A stretch of 64,000 nucleotides of DNA from Thalassospira profundimaris WP0211 (GTDB lineage: Bacteria; Pseudomonadota; Alphaproteobacteria; Rhodospirillales; Thalassospiraceae), in assembly GCF_000300275.1 (NCBI RefSeq), contig NZ_AMRN01000005.1, forward strand, positions 1 through 64,000, given 5' to 3'. A program made the position numbers and the translations under genes. This document shows, in pieces, positions 15,560 to 26,874 of this stretch. The notes under the pieces were generated by a model. That model saw nothing but the letters and a program-made list of their open reading frames with translations. It did not search any database and had not been told where the DNA came from. Numbering within the stretch: the stretch's first letter is position 1; every line of letters starts with the position of its first letter.

Positions 15560-16584
15560 CTATAGTTCGAAATCATCTTCTTCTGCATCCAGATGAACTA
15601 ACTGTACGTCATGCTGATCATAAAGTCTCTTTAAGTTAGAGTTGTTATTTAGAGCTGGAAGTTGTGCAGATGAAGCTATGCATAATGGGGTAACATTGAG
15701 CTGATATCTCATGTGTATGCCATTTGCGGAATTTATTCTTCTGTAGGAGTTTAGAAGTCCGATCCCAGTCCAGCAGCCCGTTTCTCCTAAATGAAAGAAC
15801 GCGCTGCTAGAGTAGAAATAGTGTGCGTCAAGCATCAGGCAAGTTTCTATGTATAGATGGCATGAAGGATCTTCATCCTCATAGACTTCTCGTCGCAATG
15901 TTGGTGGTGGGCCCAAAATTTTTCCATTATTTTCTAAAAATTCCTGCTGTGCTGGGATGTCCTTCCCGGCGAAATGTCCCGTGAATGAGATATAGTTGCC
16001 AATGTAATCACGAGGGTCTAACGCGCCAGCTTCCATTAAGGCTATGTCAATTGTCGAGGCAGACTGCATAATTGTTTCAATGCATTGATCGATAGAATCC
16101 CGAAGTACCATATGGTTCTGCCATGAGATCGAACTTTTCTCATTATGCCATAGAGTGTTAAGGCAACGTCCATTCTCTTTGAACCGATGACTCAATGCGC
16201 TTAGAATGTTTTTACCTGTTATTTCCTTGTACAGTGGTCCAAGGCGATGAAGGTGCGCGTATACCCATTGGTGCGGATTTGATTGACGGCTTATCAGACC
16301 TTTTAGAACTACGCACTCATCCTCCCATTTTTTTTCATAATTTCCAAATCACCATGAGCGATTTTACGCCGCATAGTTGAAGTTTCATGGATGTCAGCAT
16401 GACACTCTTTGCAAACTCCAATTAGGTTGCGCTCATCGTTGTTAGATGGATCTTCGTCTATGTGGTGTATGTCAGCCATTCTACGATGTTCAGGGCAAAC
16501 TGCGCATCGGTAGAAAGCCTTTGTTAAGACAGACGACACCACAGCTTGAGGCGCGTTGACACGACGCTTCCTTCTATCAGACAA
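15560..16584 (-). pseudogene. HNH endonuclease gene with frameshift in an A8 run
   Basis: The 5' part (TTG start at 16,584 with GGAG upstream) encodes an HNH nuclease: CAVCPEHRRMADIHHIDED, NNDERNLIGVCKECHADIH. This frame stops at 16,309, but only because of a run of eight A on the minus strand (plus 16,329-16,336). With nine A the frame would continue as IMKKKWEDECVVLKGL and stay open, through HQWVYAHLHRLGPLYKEITG, into the 211-codon frame ending at 15,560. The intact product would have about 341 residues: an N-terminal HNH domain and a C-terminal domain of unknown function. It is either a broken gene, a sequencing error, or a slippage site; base composition is visibly lower in G+C than its neighbours. 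Confidence 0.75.
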
Positions 16585-16721
16585 GACTGTTTCTCCGTTT
16601 CAAACTGTCATGCAGGGAGTACATCAAGCTTGATGCGTCTGGTTAAAGATGTCTACCCACAATTGCAAATATGTTAAGAGGGCAACTTCAGAGTGATTTT
16701 GCGGGGAGGAGTCTTAATAAA

Positions 16722-17345
16722 ATGGGAACAAAGAGTTTACGCCGGTACACGAGTTTGGCATCGCTGGTCCACATACTGTTCGAACGAAAGTTAACCCTGC
16801 TAGACCCCAGTGGATGGGACGATCGCAATGACCGATACTTCATGGAAATGTATAAGAAAAAGAAAGGGCTGCAGACCTTGGTCGCGTTATGCCTTTGTGA
16901 AGAGAATGAAACCTTTCATCACTGGAAAGTGTTCTCATCAGGGGGAGAAGGAGTTTGCATTGAATTCAACAGCGATGCCCTAAGCGATGCTGCAAGCCAA
17001 GTGATGGGAATGCAGATCTGTCCCGTGAATTATGTTCAGATCAAAGATGCGAGGAAATTCCCTCCTGATCTTGATCAACTTCCCTTTACCAAAAGATATC
17101 CGTATAACGCGGAGAAAGAAATTCGGCTCATTTATGCGAGCGAAAAAGAAAAGTGTTCTACATTTGATCTGCCGATTGAGTTAGCAGCAATACAGCGAAT
17201 TACGCTGAGCCCATGGCTTCCTGTGCCTTTAAGAAATTCGGTTAAAAAGGCAATAAAACAGATTGATGGATGTGCAGATTTGAAGGTTTACAGATCCACT
17301 TTGCTAGAGAATGAGCAATGGAAAAAAGTCGTTCAGGAACTATAG
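16722..17345 (+). CDS. DUF2971 domain protein
   Basis: A 207-residue protein matching the DUF2971 pattern: LRRYTSLASLVHILFERKLTL near the start, a region VALCLCEENETFHHWKVFS, GVCIEFN, and YNAEKEIRLIY. The family is common near defence and mobile genes, and its activity is unknown. The ATG at 16,722 begins just before the conserved region; an upstream ATG at 16,671 lacks a ribosome-binding site. It diverges from the HNH gene and converges with katG, sharing the terminator region. Confidence 0.8.
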   Translation: MGTKSLRRYTSLASLVHILFERKLTLLDPSGWDDRNDRYFMEMYKKKKGLQTLVALCLCEENETFHHWKVFSSGGEGVCIEFNSDALSDAASQVMGMQICPVNYVQIKDARKFPPDLDQLPFTKRYPYNAEKEIRLIYASEKEKCSTFDLPIELAAIQRITLSPWLPVPLRNSVKKAIKQIDGCADLKVYRSTLLENEQWKKVVQEL

Positions 17346-17380
17346 CAAAAAAACACCCCCGGCCTAACGACCGGGGGTGT
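17345..17380 (-). terminator. Terminator of katG
   Basis: A strong hairpin (ACACCCCCGG / CCGGGGGTGT, 17,353-17,380) is followed on the minus strand by seven T. It ends katG and, weakly, the converging DUF2971 gene. Confidence 0.9.
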
Positions 17381-17429
17381 TCTCACATCAGAGCCCTAAA
17401 GCTCCAAATTACATCAGACGATCAGCCTC

Positions 17430-20119
<2,690 letters not shown>

Positions 20120-21130
20120 ATGTCTCATTCTTCAAAAGGTGCCATCTATATGGCGGCAGCGGCCAATTTGCTGATTGCTGTGGCCAAGTTTGGCGGGGCG
20201 GCGATCACCGGATCGGCCGCGATGATGTCGGAAGGCATTCATTCGCTTGTCGATACCGGCAATCAGGGGCTTTTGCTTTTGGGCTTGAAGCTTTCGACGC
20301 GTGAACCCGATGAGCGCCATCCTATGGGCTATGGCAAGGAAACCTATTTCTGGTCGTTTCTGGTGGCGGTGATGATTTTCGGGCTGGGTGCAGGCGTTTC
20401 GATCTGGGAAGGGGTGGACAAGGTCATTCATCCGCATGCGCTTGATGTGCATGTGGTGGCGACATTTGGCGGGTTTGATATCCGCACCTATCACGTGGTG
20501 TTTTCGATCTTGATGATTGCGATTGTGCTGGAAGGCCTGGCGTTTCGCACGGCCTATATCACCTTCCGGGCACAGCATCCGAATGTGCCGCTGATCAAGG
20601 CAGTACGCAGCAGCAAGGACCCGACCGTATTCGTCATTTTGTTTGAGGATTCAGCAGCGCTTTTGGGGCTTGTGGTGGCGTGCGTCGGGATTGCGGCGGC
20701 CTATTTGCTTGAAATGCCGGTTCTTGATGGTCTGGCTTCGGTGATGATCGGGCTTATTCTGGCGGTGACGGCCTTTATGCTGGCGGTTGAGTGCAAGGGG
20801 CTTTTGATCGGTGAAAGTGCCAACAGCCAAAGCCGCAAGAAGATCAATGATATGGTCGCCGCCATTCCCGGCATCCTTAAGGTCAACGAGATCATTACCC
20901 TGCATCACGGGCCGCAAAGCCTGATTGTGTGTGTCAGTGTTGATTTTGAAGATACGGTTACATCGGTCGCACTTGAGGCCGCCGTATCGCGGCTTGAAAG
21001 CGATATTCGCGCCGAAATTCCCGAAGTATCCAAAGTGTTTATCGAAGCACAAAACTGGCGGGCCCATCAGAAGCTTCTCGATGAATTGGGCAGCAACCCC
21101 GATGCCGCCCCCTTAACCCACCCGGCCTAA
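20120..21130 (+). CDS. Cation diffusion facilitator transporter
   Basis: A 336-residue inner-membrane protein of the CDF family. The N-terminal domain contains GSAAMMSEGIHSLVDTGNQG, with the Asp site of segment two, and FVILFEDSAALLGLVVAC, with the acidic site of segment five. The C-terminal cytoplasmic ferredoxin-like domain spans about 220-320 (IPGILKVNEIITLHHGPQSL). Proteins of this subgroup export Zn, Fe or Mn by proton antiport; the substrate cannot be set from sequence. A monocistronic gene, unrelated to the shorter CDF protein at 1171. Confidence 0.9.
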   Translation: MSHSSKGAIYMAAAANLLIAVAKFGGAAITGSAAMMSEGIHSLVDTGNQGLLLLGLKLSTREPDERHPMGYGKETYFWSFLVAVMIFGLGAGVSIWEGVDKVIHPHALDVHVVATFGGFDIRTYHVVFSILMIAIVLEGLAFRTAYITFRAQHPNVPLIKAVRSSKDPTVFVILFEDSAALLGLVVACVGIAAAYLLEMPVLDGLASVMIGLILAVTAFMLAVECKGLLIGESANSQSRKKINDMVAAIPGILKVNEIITLHHGPQSLIVCVSVDFEDTVTSVALEAAVSRLESDIRAEIPEVSKVFIEAQNWRAHQKLLDELGSNPDAAPLTHPA

Positions 21131-21239
21131 CGCGGCGATGCTATTGGCGTGTGCGCTGGTTGCAGTTGAACTGGCGTGCGCGAAATAGTATGAGGAATAA
21201 AACCAATAAGGAATTTTACGGGAAGGGACGCGTTCGAAC

Positions 21240-22172
21240 ATGACTAAAAAGATCTTCCCGAGCTGGATCGCGGTTGATTGGGGGACGTCAAACCTGCGCC
21301 TTTGGGCGATGGATGATACCGCTAACATCCTTGGTTCGGCGGAAAGTCCGCTGGGCATGAATGCGATTGCAGGCGACCCCAAACTTTCGTTTGAGGCGGT
21401 TTTGATCGACCTGATCGAAGATTGGCTTGGCGCTGATCCGGCAAAGCTGCCGGTGGTGATTTGTGGCATGGCTGGGGCCAAGCAGGGTTGGATCGAGGCA
21501 CCTTATTGCGATGTGCCGGCACGGCCATCCGATCTGGCCAAGGGGGCGGTAACACCAAATGTGAGCGATCCTCGCATTTCTGTTTTTATCCTGCCGGGGC
21601 TTTGTCAGCGCGGTGACCCTGATGTCATGCGCGGCGAGGAAACCCAGCTTGTCGGCTTTATGGCGCAGAACCCGGATTTTTCCGGCTGGGTCTGTTTGCC
21701 CGGCACCCATTCGAAATGGGCACAGGTTGGTGATGGCATGATCAAGGCATTTCGCACCTATATGAGTGGCGAGGTGTTTGCCTTGCTGTCGCAGCAATCC
21801 ATCCTGCGTCATTCGGTGGATGATGGCTGGGACAATGCTGCCTTTGCCGATGCGGTGCGCACGGCATCCGAACAGCCAACCGCCTTCCTGCATAGTCTGT
21901 TTACCGTGCGGGCAGGGGCGTTGGTGGCCAAGGGGGATGCATCTGTTGCGCCGGGGGCGGCGGTTTTGTCAGGCACGGTTATCGGGGCCGAGATTGCCGA
22001 TGTGTTAAGTCGCCTTGCACCGGGGGATGACATTGCCCTGATCGGGGCGGGCAAGCTGGCATCGCTTTATCAGGCGGCCTTGGCCGTTCATAACCACAAG
22101 GCAACGCCGAAGGACGGGGCTGCGATTACGCTTGCCGGGCTGTCGCGTGCTTACGGCGTTGTGACGGGCTAA
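21240..22172 (+). CDS. dgoK: 2-dehydro-3-deoxygalactonokinase
   Basis: A 310-residue kinase of the DGOK family. The N-terminal phosphate-binding element reads WIAVDWGTSNLRLWAMD; later conserved parts include VICGMAGAKQGW, RGEETQL and CLPGTHSKWA. It phosphorylates 2-keto-3-deoxygalactonate to KDPGal in galactose/galactonate catabolism (De Ley-Doudoroff route). It is followed 65 bp later by dgoA for the next step. The dehydratase and dehydrogenase of the route are not in this window. Confidence 0.95.
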   Translation: MTKKIFPSWIAVDWGTSNLRLWAMDDTANILGSAESPLGMNAIAGDPKLSFEAVLIDLIEDWLGADPAKLPVVICGMAGAKQGWIEAPYCDVPARPSDLAKGAVTPNVSDPRISVFILPGLCQRGDPDVMRGEETQLVGFMAQNPDFSGWVCLPGTHSKWAQVGDGMIKAFRTYMSGEVFALLSQQSILRHSVDDGWDNAAFADAVRTASEQPTAFLHSLFTVRAGALVAKGDASVAPGAAVLSGTVIGAEIADVLSRLAPGDDIALIGAGKLASLYQAALAVHNHKATPKDGAAITLAGLSRAYGVVTG

Positions 22173-22237
22173 ATCCCGATCTATTCAGGCCCCGGATGCA
22201 TGAAATGCAAGCGGGCTTAACAAACAGGAAGACAGTT

Positions 22238-22897
22238 ATGGCTTATCCGACATCCGTCAATGACCAGATCACCGATAGCGTTTCAGGTGCTGGGCATCGC
22301 AACCTGATCGCGATCCTGCGCGGCGTGCAGCCCCACGAGGCCGTTGATATGGCGCGCGCACTGGTCGATGCCGGGATCACGATGATCGAGGTGCCGTTGA
22401 ATTCCCCCGAACCGCTTAAAAGCATTTCTGCCATGAAAGATGCGGTCGGGAATGCCGCGATGATCGGGGCGGGCACGGTTTTGACCACGGATGACGTTGC
22501 CAATGTGAAGGCGGCGAACGGTGAATTCGTTGTATCGCCCAACTGCGATATCGAGGTGATCGCCAAGACCAAGGAACTCGGCATGGGCTCCTGGCCTGGT
22601 GTTTTGACGCCCACCGAATGCTTTGCCGCGATCAAGGCCGGGGCAGACGGGCTTAAGATTTTTCCGGCAAGCATCATCGGCGCTGAGGGCATCAAGGCAA
22701 TGCGCGCTGTCCTGCCAAAAGATGTGCCGGTTTATGCCGTTGGTGGTGTCGGCCCGGATGATTTTAGCGTCTATGCCAAGGCGGGCTGCGATGGCTTTGG
22801 CCTTGGTTCGGGCATCTATAAGCCCGGCATGACGGCGGGTGATGTCTCAAAGGCGGCGATGGCCTATGTCCGCGCGCATGATGCGGTGTTTGGCTGA
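22238..22897 (+). CDS. dgoA: 2-dehydro-3-deoxy-6-phosphogalactonate aldolase
   Basis: A 219-residue KDPG/KDPGal-type class I aldolase. Conserved segments are NLIAILRGVQPHEAVDMA, ITMIEVPLNSPEP, AMIGAGTVLT, FVVSPNCD, then GADGLKIFPAS, whose lysine forms the Schiff base. It cleaves KDPGal to pyruvate and glyceraldehyde-3-phosphate. The ATG at 22,238 has AGGAAG upstream; an earlier ATG at 22,196 adds residues not found in the family. It acts directly after dgoK. Confidence 0.95.
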   Translation: MAYPTSVNDQITDSVSGAGHRNLIAILRGVQPHEAVDMARALVDAGITMIEVPLNSPEPLKSISAMKDAVGNAAMIGAGTVLTTDDVANVKAANGEFVVSPNCDIEVIAKTKELGMGSWPGVLTPTECFAAIKAGADGLKIFPASIIGAEGIKAMRAVLPKDVPVYAVGGVGPDDFSVYAKAGCDGFGLGSGIYKPGMTAGDVSKAAMAYVRAHDAVFG

Positions 22898-23019
22898 AGG
22901 GCCCGTTCCGAAATATTCGGTTTTGAAATAATTCCAAATTATGGAAGTGCGTTTGACCCTTGGGGGCGTGCGGGCTAAATTCCTGCCATTGTCTGAATTC
23001 CTGAACATGGGAGGATCCA

Positions 23020-23802
23020 TTGGATCTTGGAATTAAGGGCCGCAAGGCCATTGTGTGTGCGTCATCCAAGGGGCTTGGTCGTGGCTGCGCGATCAAACTG
23101 GCCGAAGCCGGTGTTGATCTTGTGCTCAATGCGCGTTCCGAAGGGCCGCTGAATGAAACTGCGGAATATATCCGTGATACCTATGGCGTGAATGTCACCA
23201 CGGTCGCCTGCGACATCACCACCGAAGAAGGCCGTAACAAGGTTCTGGCGGCTGTAGATGCGCCGGATATTCTGGTCAATAACGCCGGTGGTCCACCCCC
23301 GGGAGTGTGGTCCGACTGGGGCCAGAAGGAATGGGAAGCCGCCGTTCAGTCCAACATGCTGACACCGATCCTGCTTGCGACTGCGGTTCTGCCGGGCATG
23401 ATTTCGCGCCAGTGGGGCCGGATTGTGAATATCACGTCGGGTTCTGTTAAGTCGCCAATCCCGCATCTGGGTCTATCGAACGGGGCCCGTGCCGGTCTGA
23501 CCGGCTTTGTCGCGGGGACCTCGCGTCAGGTGGCCAAGGATGGCGTGATTATGAACAACCTTTTGCCGGGCCAGCACGATACGGACCGTATCAATGCGCT
23601 GATGACCAACAAGTCCAAGGCAGAAGGCATTTCGCTGGAAGAGGCACGCACCAAAACCCAGGCGGGTCTTCCCACGGGACGTTTTGGTGATCCGCTTGAT
23701 TTCGGGGCGACCTGTGCATTCATGTGCAGCGAGCATGCGAAATTCATGGTCGGGCAGAATGTTCTGCTTGATGGCGGAGCCTTCAACTCCACCATGGGCT
23801 GA
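23020..23802 (+). CDS. SDR-family protein lacking the canonical catalytic Tyr-Lys
   Basis: A 260-residue Rossmann protein. The cofactor loop is CASSKGLGRGCAIKLAE (a TGxxxGxG variant), with NNAGG later and the serine in NITSGSVKSP. Where classical SDRs have YxxxK, this protein reads HLGLSNGARAGLTGF, so both the tyrosine and lysine are replaced. A group of SDR proteins shares this LSNGAR form; their reaction is poorly known. The start is a TTG at 23,020 with GGGAGGA upstream. It lies 122 bp after dgoA in the same direction and might act on a sugar acid, which is inference. Confidence 0.85.
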   Translation: MDLGIKGRKAIVCASSKGLGRGCAIKLAEAGVDLVLNARSEGPLNETAEYIRDTYGVNVTTVACDITTEEGRNKVLAAVDAPDILVNNAGGPPPGVWSDWGQKEWEAAVQSNMLTPILLATAVLPGMISRQWGRIVNITSGSVKSPIPHLGLSNGARAGLTGFVAGTSRQVAKDGVIMNNLLPGQHDTDRINALMTNKSKAEGISLEEARTKTQAGLPTGRFGDPLDFGATCAFMCSEHAKFMVGQNVLLDGGAFNSTMG

Positions 23803-23940
23803 TATGTCGCCTTTCGTCACAGAACGGTCTGCAAACACCCATTTGCTGCGCTTCCGGTGCTCACGTACGTTAAGTACGCTGCGCGCCGGTTCTCGCAAAC
23901 AGGCATTTTCGACACGCCCTGTGACGAAATCCAACATATC
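23801..23940. repeat. 140-bp nested inverted-repeat element
   Basis: The outer arms pair GATATGT (23,801-23,807) with ACATATC (23,934-23,940), and TTTCGTCACAG (23,812-23,822) with CTGTGACGAAA (23,919-23,929), both perfectly. Inner parts contain CGTAC-GTTAA-GTACG and a CCGG...CCGG pair. The left arm begins on the SDR stop codon. It resembles REP/BIME-type or MITE-like extragenic elements; it may also act as a bidirectional terminator. Confidence 0.75.
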
Positions 23941-23972
23941 ACCAAGTGCCCAACACAAAGGGTGGTGCTAGC

Positions 23973-24245
23973 ATGGCGTCATTCACCTTTGTTTATGTGC
24001 TTCGCGAATGTGATTTCAGGCCGGGGCAGGGCAATGCCGCTTTGCCCCGGACCTATGTCGGCTGGTCGACCGATGTCGAGGCCAGGCTTGCCACGCATAA
24101 TAGCGGCAAGGGGGCAAAGACGACGCGCGGGCGCCATTGGGAACTGGTGTATGTCGAACGGTTCCGCACCTTCGGGCAGGCGATGAGCCGGGAATGGCAT
24201 CTTAAACGTGATCGCAAGCTGCGCAAGATGCTGGCAGGCGGATAG
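23973..24245 (+). CDS. GIY-YIG nuclease superfamily protein (UPF0213-like)
   Basis: A 90-residue single-domain protein. FTFVYVLRECDF stands for the GIY element and RTYVGWSTDVEARLATHNSGKG for the YIG element, followed by RGRHWELVYVERF and a basic SREWHLKRDRKLRKML. Small stand-alone GIY-YIG proteins may be structure-specific nucleases; no function is established. The ATG at 23,973 is preferred to a GTG at 23,946 that lies near the hairpin element. An insertion between the GIY and YIG strands (CDFRPGQGNAALP) makes it a little longer than usual. Confidence 0.85.
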   Translation: MASFTFVYVLRECDFRPGQGNAALPRTYVGWSTDVEARLATHNSGKGAKTTRGRHWELVYVERFRTFGQAMSREWHLKRDRKLRKMLAGG

Positions 24246-24306
24246 GTCGGTTGATTTGGAGACAAATCAGGGCTTGCATCATTGCGCCAAGTGACAGATA
24301 TGTCCC

Positions 24307-24419
24307 AGAGCCTGTTACGATTAGCTTGCATAACTTTTGTTCGCGTTTCGCGAACCCTTCGGGCCGGGACGTTCCTCAGCCCTCGGCAAAAGCGGTACAA
24401 GCTAATCGCAACAGGCTCT
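24307..24419. repeat. 113-bp long-hairpin element
   Basis: Outer 22-bp arms at 24,307-24,328 and 24,398-24,419 are inverted copies with one mismatch (AGAGCCTGTTaCGATTAGCTTG). Inside is the perfect palindrome GTTCGCG-TTT-CGCGAAC and a CTTTTG/CAAAAG pair. It lies between two plus-strand genes and has no coding capacity. It could be a MITE or a structured RNA. Confidence 0.75.
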
Positions 24420-24455
24420 AGCAAATAACGCATTTAAACCGGGGTACTATCGATC

Positions 24456-24803
24456 ATGGCATTCGTTCGCAAAAATCCACTGAAACTGAACAATCTGCAG
24501 CTGCGCACCCTTGTGCTTGCACAGGTGATTGCCAAGGACCCGAATTCGGGCAAGATTGACGAGGCCACCGGCGAAGCAACGCTTTTGCGTGTCCCCCATG
24601 CACACGGCGACCATGTTCACGTTGGCAAATTCACCGTGGCCGCCCGCGATGCCAGCGGGTTCGATAACCCGGCTGTTTGGGTTGCCCTTGCCCGCAAGGG
24701 GTTGGTCAAGGAAGGCTATCCGGCCAGCATCGTTCTGACCAAGGAAGGCATGGAATATGATACCGGCCTTGGCGATCATTTCCTGGAAGAAAGCGATCAC
24801 TAG
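24456..24803 (+). CDS. Uncharacterised protein (115 aa)
   Basis: Family not recognised. A soluble protein starting MAFVRKNPLKLNNLQLRTLV, with a His-rich mid-section (VPHAHGDHVHVGKF, about 48-61) that could bind metal, then WVALARKGLVKEGYPASIVLT and an acidic end. The His cluster is part of what looks like a beta strand pair, so it may be structural. It is monocistronic, with a terminator 32 bp later. Confidence 0.75.
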   Translation: MAFVRKNPLKLNNLQLRTLVLAQVIAKDPNSGKIDEATGEATLLRVPHAHGDHVHVGKFTVAARDASGFDNPAVWVALARKGLVKEGYPASIVLTKEGMEYDTGLGDHFLEESDH

Positions 24804-24835
24804 GATCGGTTGATAGCTATACCAACCTGAGACGA

Positions 24836-24866
24836 AAAAGCCCTGCATGTGCAGGGCTTTTGTTTT
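24836..24866. terminator. Bidirectional terminator
   Basis: The hairpin AAAAGCCCTGC-ATGT-GCAGGGCTTTT has T-rich flanks on both strands and sits between the converging genes ending at 24,803 and 24,884. Confidence 0.9.
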
Positions 24867-24883
24867 GGCAATGATGTGCGTTT

Positions 24884-25987
24884 TTAGTCGACCCGGATGA
24901 ATTTTCCGTCCTGGATGGCCACGAAATAGATGTTGCGATTGCCATCACCAAAGGCATCAAACACCAGTTCCTGATGCAATCCCTGTTGCGGTGGCAGATT
25001 GGTCAGCGCATCGGCAAGCGATTGATCCGGGTGCTTGGTGCGGAGCGCGGCAAACAGGACGGTCGCCGCGTCATAGCCCAGAACCGCGGTATAGCCGGGC
25101 TGACGACCAAACATTTCGTTGAACGCCGCGACAAATTTCTGGAAGCGCGGATTGGTGTCATAGCGGTCATAGGCCTGTGCGAGTTCCACGCCCTCGACCG
25201 CCTCGCCACCGACCTCGATCAGGGCCTGTGAGCCTGCCCATTCTGAGACAGCAAGCGGAACGCTTGATGACAGCTTGCGGATTTCTTGCGCCATCATCGC
25301 ACTGTCTGTGCTGTTGGTGATCAGAACGATCGCGTCGGGATCGTCGGCCAACAATTGGCTCGCTGCTTCGGCGTGGGTGATATTGTCGGTATTGATCCAG
25401 ATTTTGGAGATGACCCGCCCGTCGAGGGCATCAAGTTCCAGAAGGAACTCGCGATACCAGCTGTCGGTAAATGCCTGGTTCTGGCCATCAAGGGCAAGGG
25501 CGACCCGTTCATAGCCCTGATCGATATAGCGACGGGCATAGGCGCGCGCATTTTCACGCGTCGTGGTGTTCATGCGAAACAGGTTGTCACGAAAACCGGC
25601 AAAGTCGGCCGCAGAGACCGTCGGCGAAATGGTCACGACACCCAATTCATTGATCACCGGCAGCATCGCCATGCCGATCGAACTGATGATCGGGCCGACA
25701 ATCGCATCAACGCCAAGGCGCTTGAGCTCGCGCACGTGGTTTTGGGCGACTTCCGGGGTTTTCAGATCATCACGCGGAATGATTTCCACCATGCGGCCAT
25801 TGATGCCGCCATCGGTATTGACCTGTTGGGCGGCCAGTTTCAGCGCATCAAGCGCGTCCGTTCCGGCATCCGATCCGGGGCCGGACAGGCCGGCAATGAA
25901 ACCGATTTTGATCGGGCCTGATTGATCACAGGCAACCAGCAAGAAGCATCCGACAAAGACAGAGCACAGAAACCTGATGGACCGCAT
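24884..25987 (-). CDS. LivJ-like ABC transporter substrate-binding lipoprotein
   Basis: A 367-residue periplasmic-binding protein of the branched-chain amino acid type (Peripla_BP_6). The N-terminus is a lipoprotein signal ending LLVAC, so the mature protein starts at Cys20. Conserved parts are IKIGFIAGLSGPGSDAGTDA, GGINGRMVEIIPRDD and GVDAIVGPIISS. No permease or ATPase genes are adjacent, so it either serves a distant transporter or senses a ligand. It is read alone, with its terminator at 24,836. Confidence 0.88.
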   Translation of the reverse strand: MRSIRFLCSVFVGCFLLVACDQSGPIKIGFIAGLSGPGSDAGTDALDALKLAAQQVNTDGGINGRMVEIIPRDDLKTPEVAQNHVRELKRLGVDAIVGPIISSIGMAMLPVINELGVVTISPTVSAADFAGFRDNLFRMNTTTRENARAYARRYIDQGYERVALALDGQNQAFTDSWYREFLLELDALDGRVISKIWINTDNITHAEAASQLLADDPDAIVLITNSTDSAMMAQEIRKLSSSVPLAVSEWAGSQALIEVGGEAVEGVELAQAYDRYDTNPRFQKFVAAFNEMFGRQPGYTAVLGYDAATVLFAALRTKHPDQSLADALTNLPPQQGLHQELVFDAFGDGNRNIYFVAIQDGKFIRVD

Positions 25988-26143
25988 TTTATTCCTTGAA
26001 GCTTTTTTGATCGGCCGGATAGGCTGGCCCTTTGTTATTGCTGTATCCTGTCACGATAGCCAAAGATCAAGCGACAAAACCGATATGGCAGTTCCCCGAA
26101 TGCGTTTCAAGCGGTTGATATCGCGATATTTGCCGTGCCACTC

Positions 26144-26782
26144 CTAGCCAAAGTCACGTCTGGCCTGCAGCACCCGTCCCATTGTGGTCATCAGGCACAA
26201 GGCACCGAAAATGGCGGCGATCATGTTAAACGAGGCCGGGAAAATACAAATAAGACATAAGACCAGTATGGTCTCGCTGCCTTCGGTGATGCCGGTCAGA
26301 TAGAAGAAGCTTTTCTTGCCTTGGGCATCGCCATCCGTGCGCCCCTGTTTGGCGGCAATGATCGCATAGGCCAGAAAACTCGACCCGGTGCCGACAAAAC
26401 AGAAAATCAGAAACGCCGCCATCAGGGCATGTTCCGGGCGGCCGATGGCAAAGGCCAGAATGATTCCCGAATAAAACAGAAAGTCGGAGACGATATCGTA
26501 GTAACCGCCAAGATCGCTTTCCTGGCTTTTTGCATTGGGGTGACGCGACCGCGGGGCGGCATGGCGTGCAACTGCGCCATCAAGCCCGTCCATGAACCGT
26601 GAGCCAAGGATAAAAACAAGTGCTGCGTAATCAAGTTTCAGCACAAGACAGCCAGCTGCCAGCAGGCCAAGGAAAAAACCAACGCCGGTGATGAAGTTTG
26701 GCGTAATGCCCGTGCCCGAAAGCGTACGCGCAATCGCATTCAATGGCACATCAATCAGCGGGCGCAGGCGGGCATCAAACAT
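26144..26782 (-). CDS. CDP-alcohol phosphatidyltransferase family protein
   Basis: A 212-residue membrane enzyme. The family motif DGxxAR...G-x3-D-x3-D is present as DGLDGAVAR and GGYYDIVSD, but the segment between them is 18 instead of the usual 8 residues, an insertion of about 10 (SRHPNAKSQE). About six hydrophobic segments follow. It probably transfers a CDP-linked group to an alcohol in phospholipid synthesis; the specific product is unknown and the insertion sits next to the active site. It is not part of an obvious operon. Confidence 0.85.
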   Translation of the reverse strand: MFDARLRPLIDVPLNAIARTLSGTGITPNFITGVGFFLGLLAAGCLVLKLDYAALVFILGSRFMDGLDGAVARHAAPRSRHPNAKSQESDLGGYYDIVSDFLFYSGIILAFAIGRPEHALMAAFLIFCFVGTGSSFLAYAIIAAKQGRTDGDAQGKKSFFYLTGITEGSETILVLCLICIFPASFNMIAAIFGALCLMTTMGRVLQARRDFG

Positions 26783-26874
26783 CTGGTGTTTCCGGTTATC
26801 TCGTTGAAACAGCGACTATAAGCGCAAGTTCGATGGAATGAAAATCACCAGTTTGTTGATTGCGGGTGAGATGG

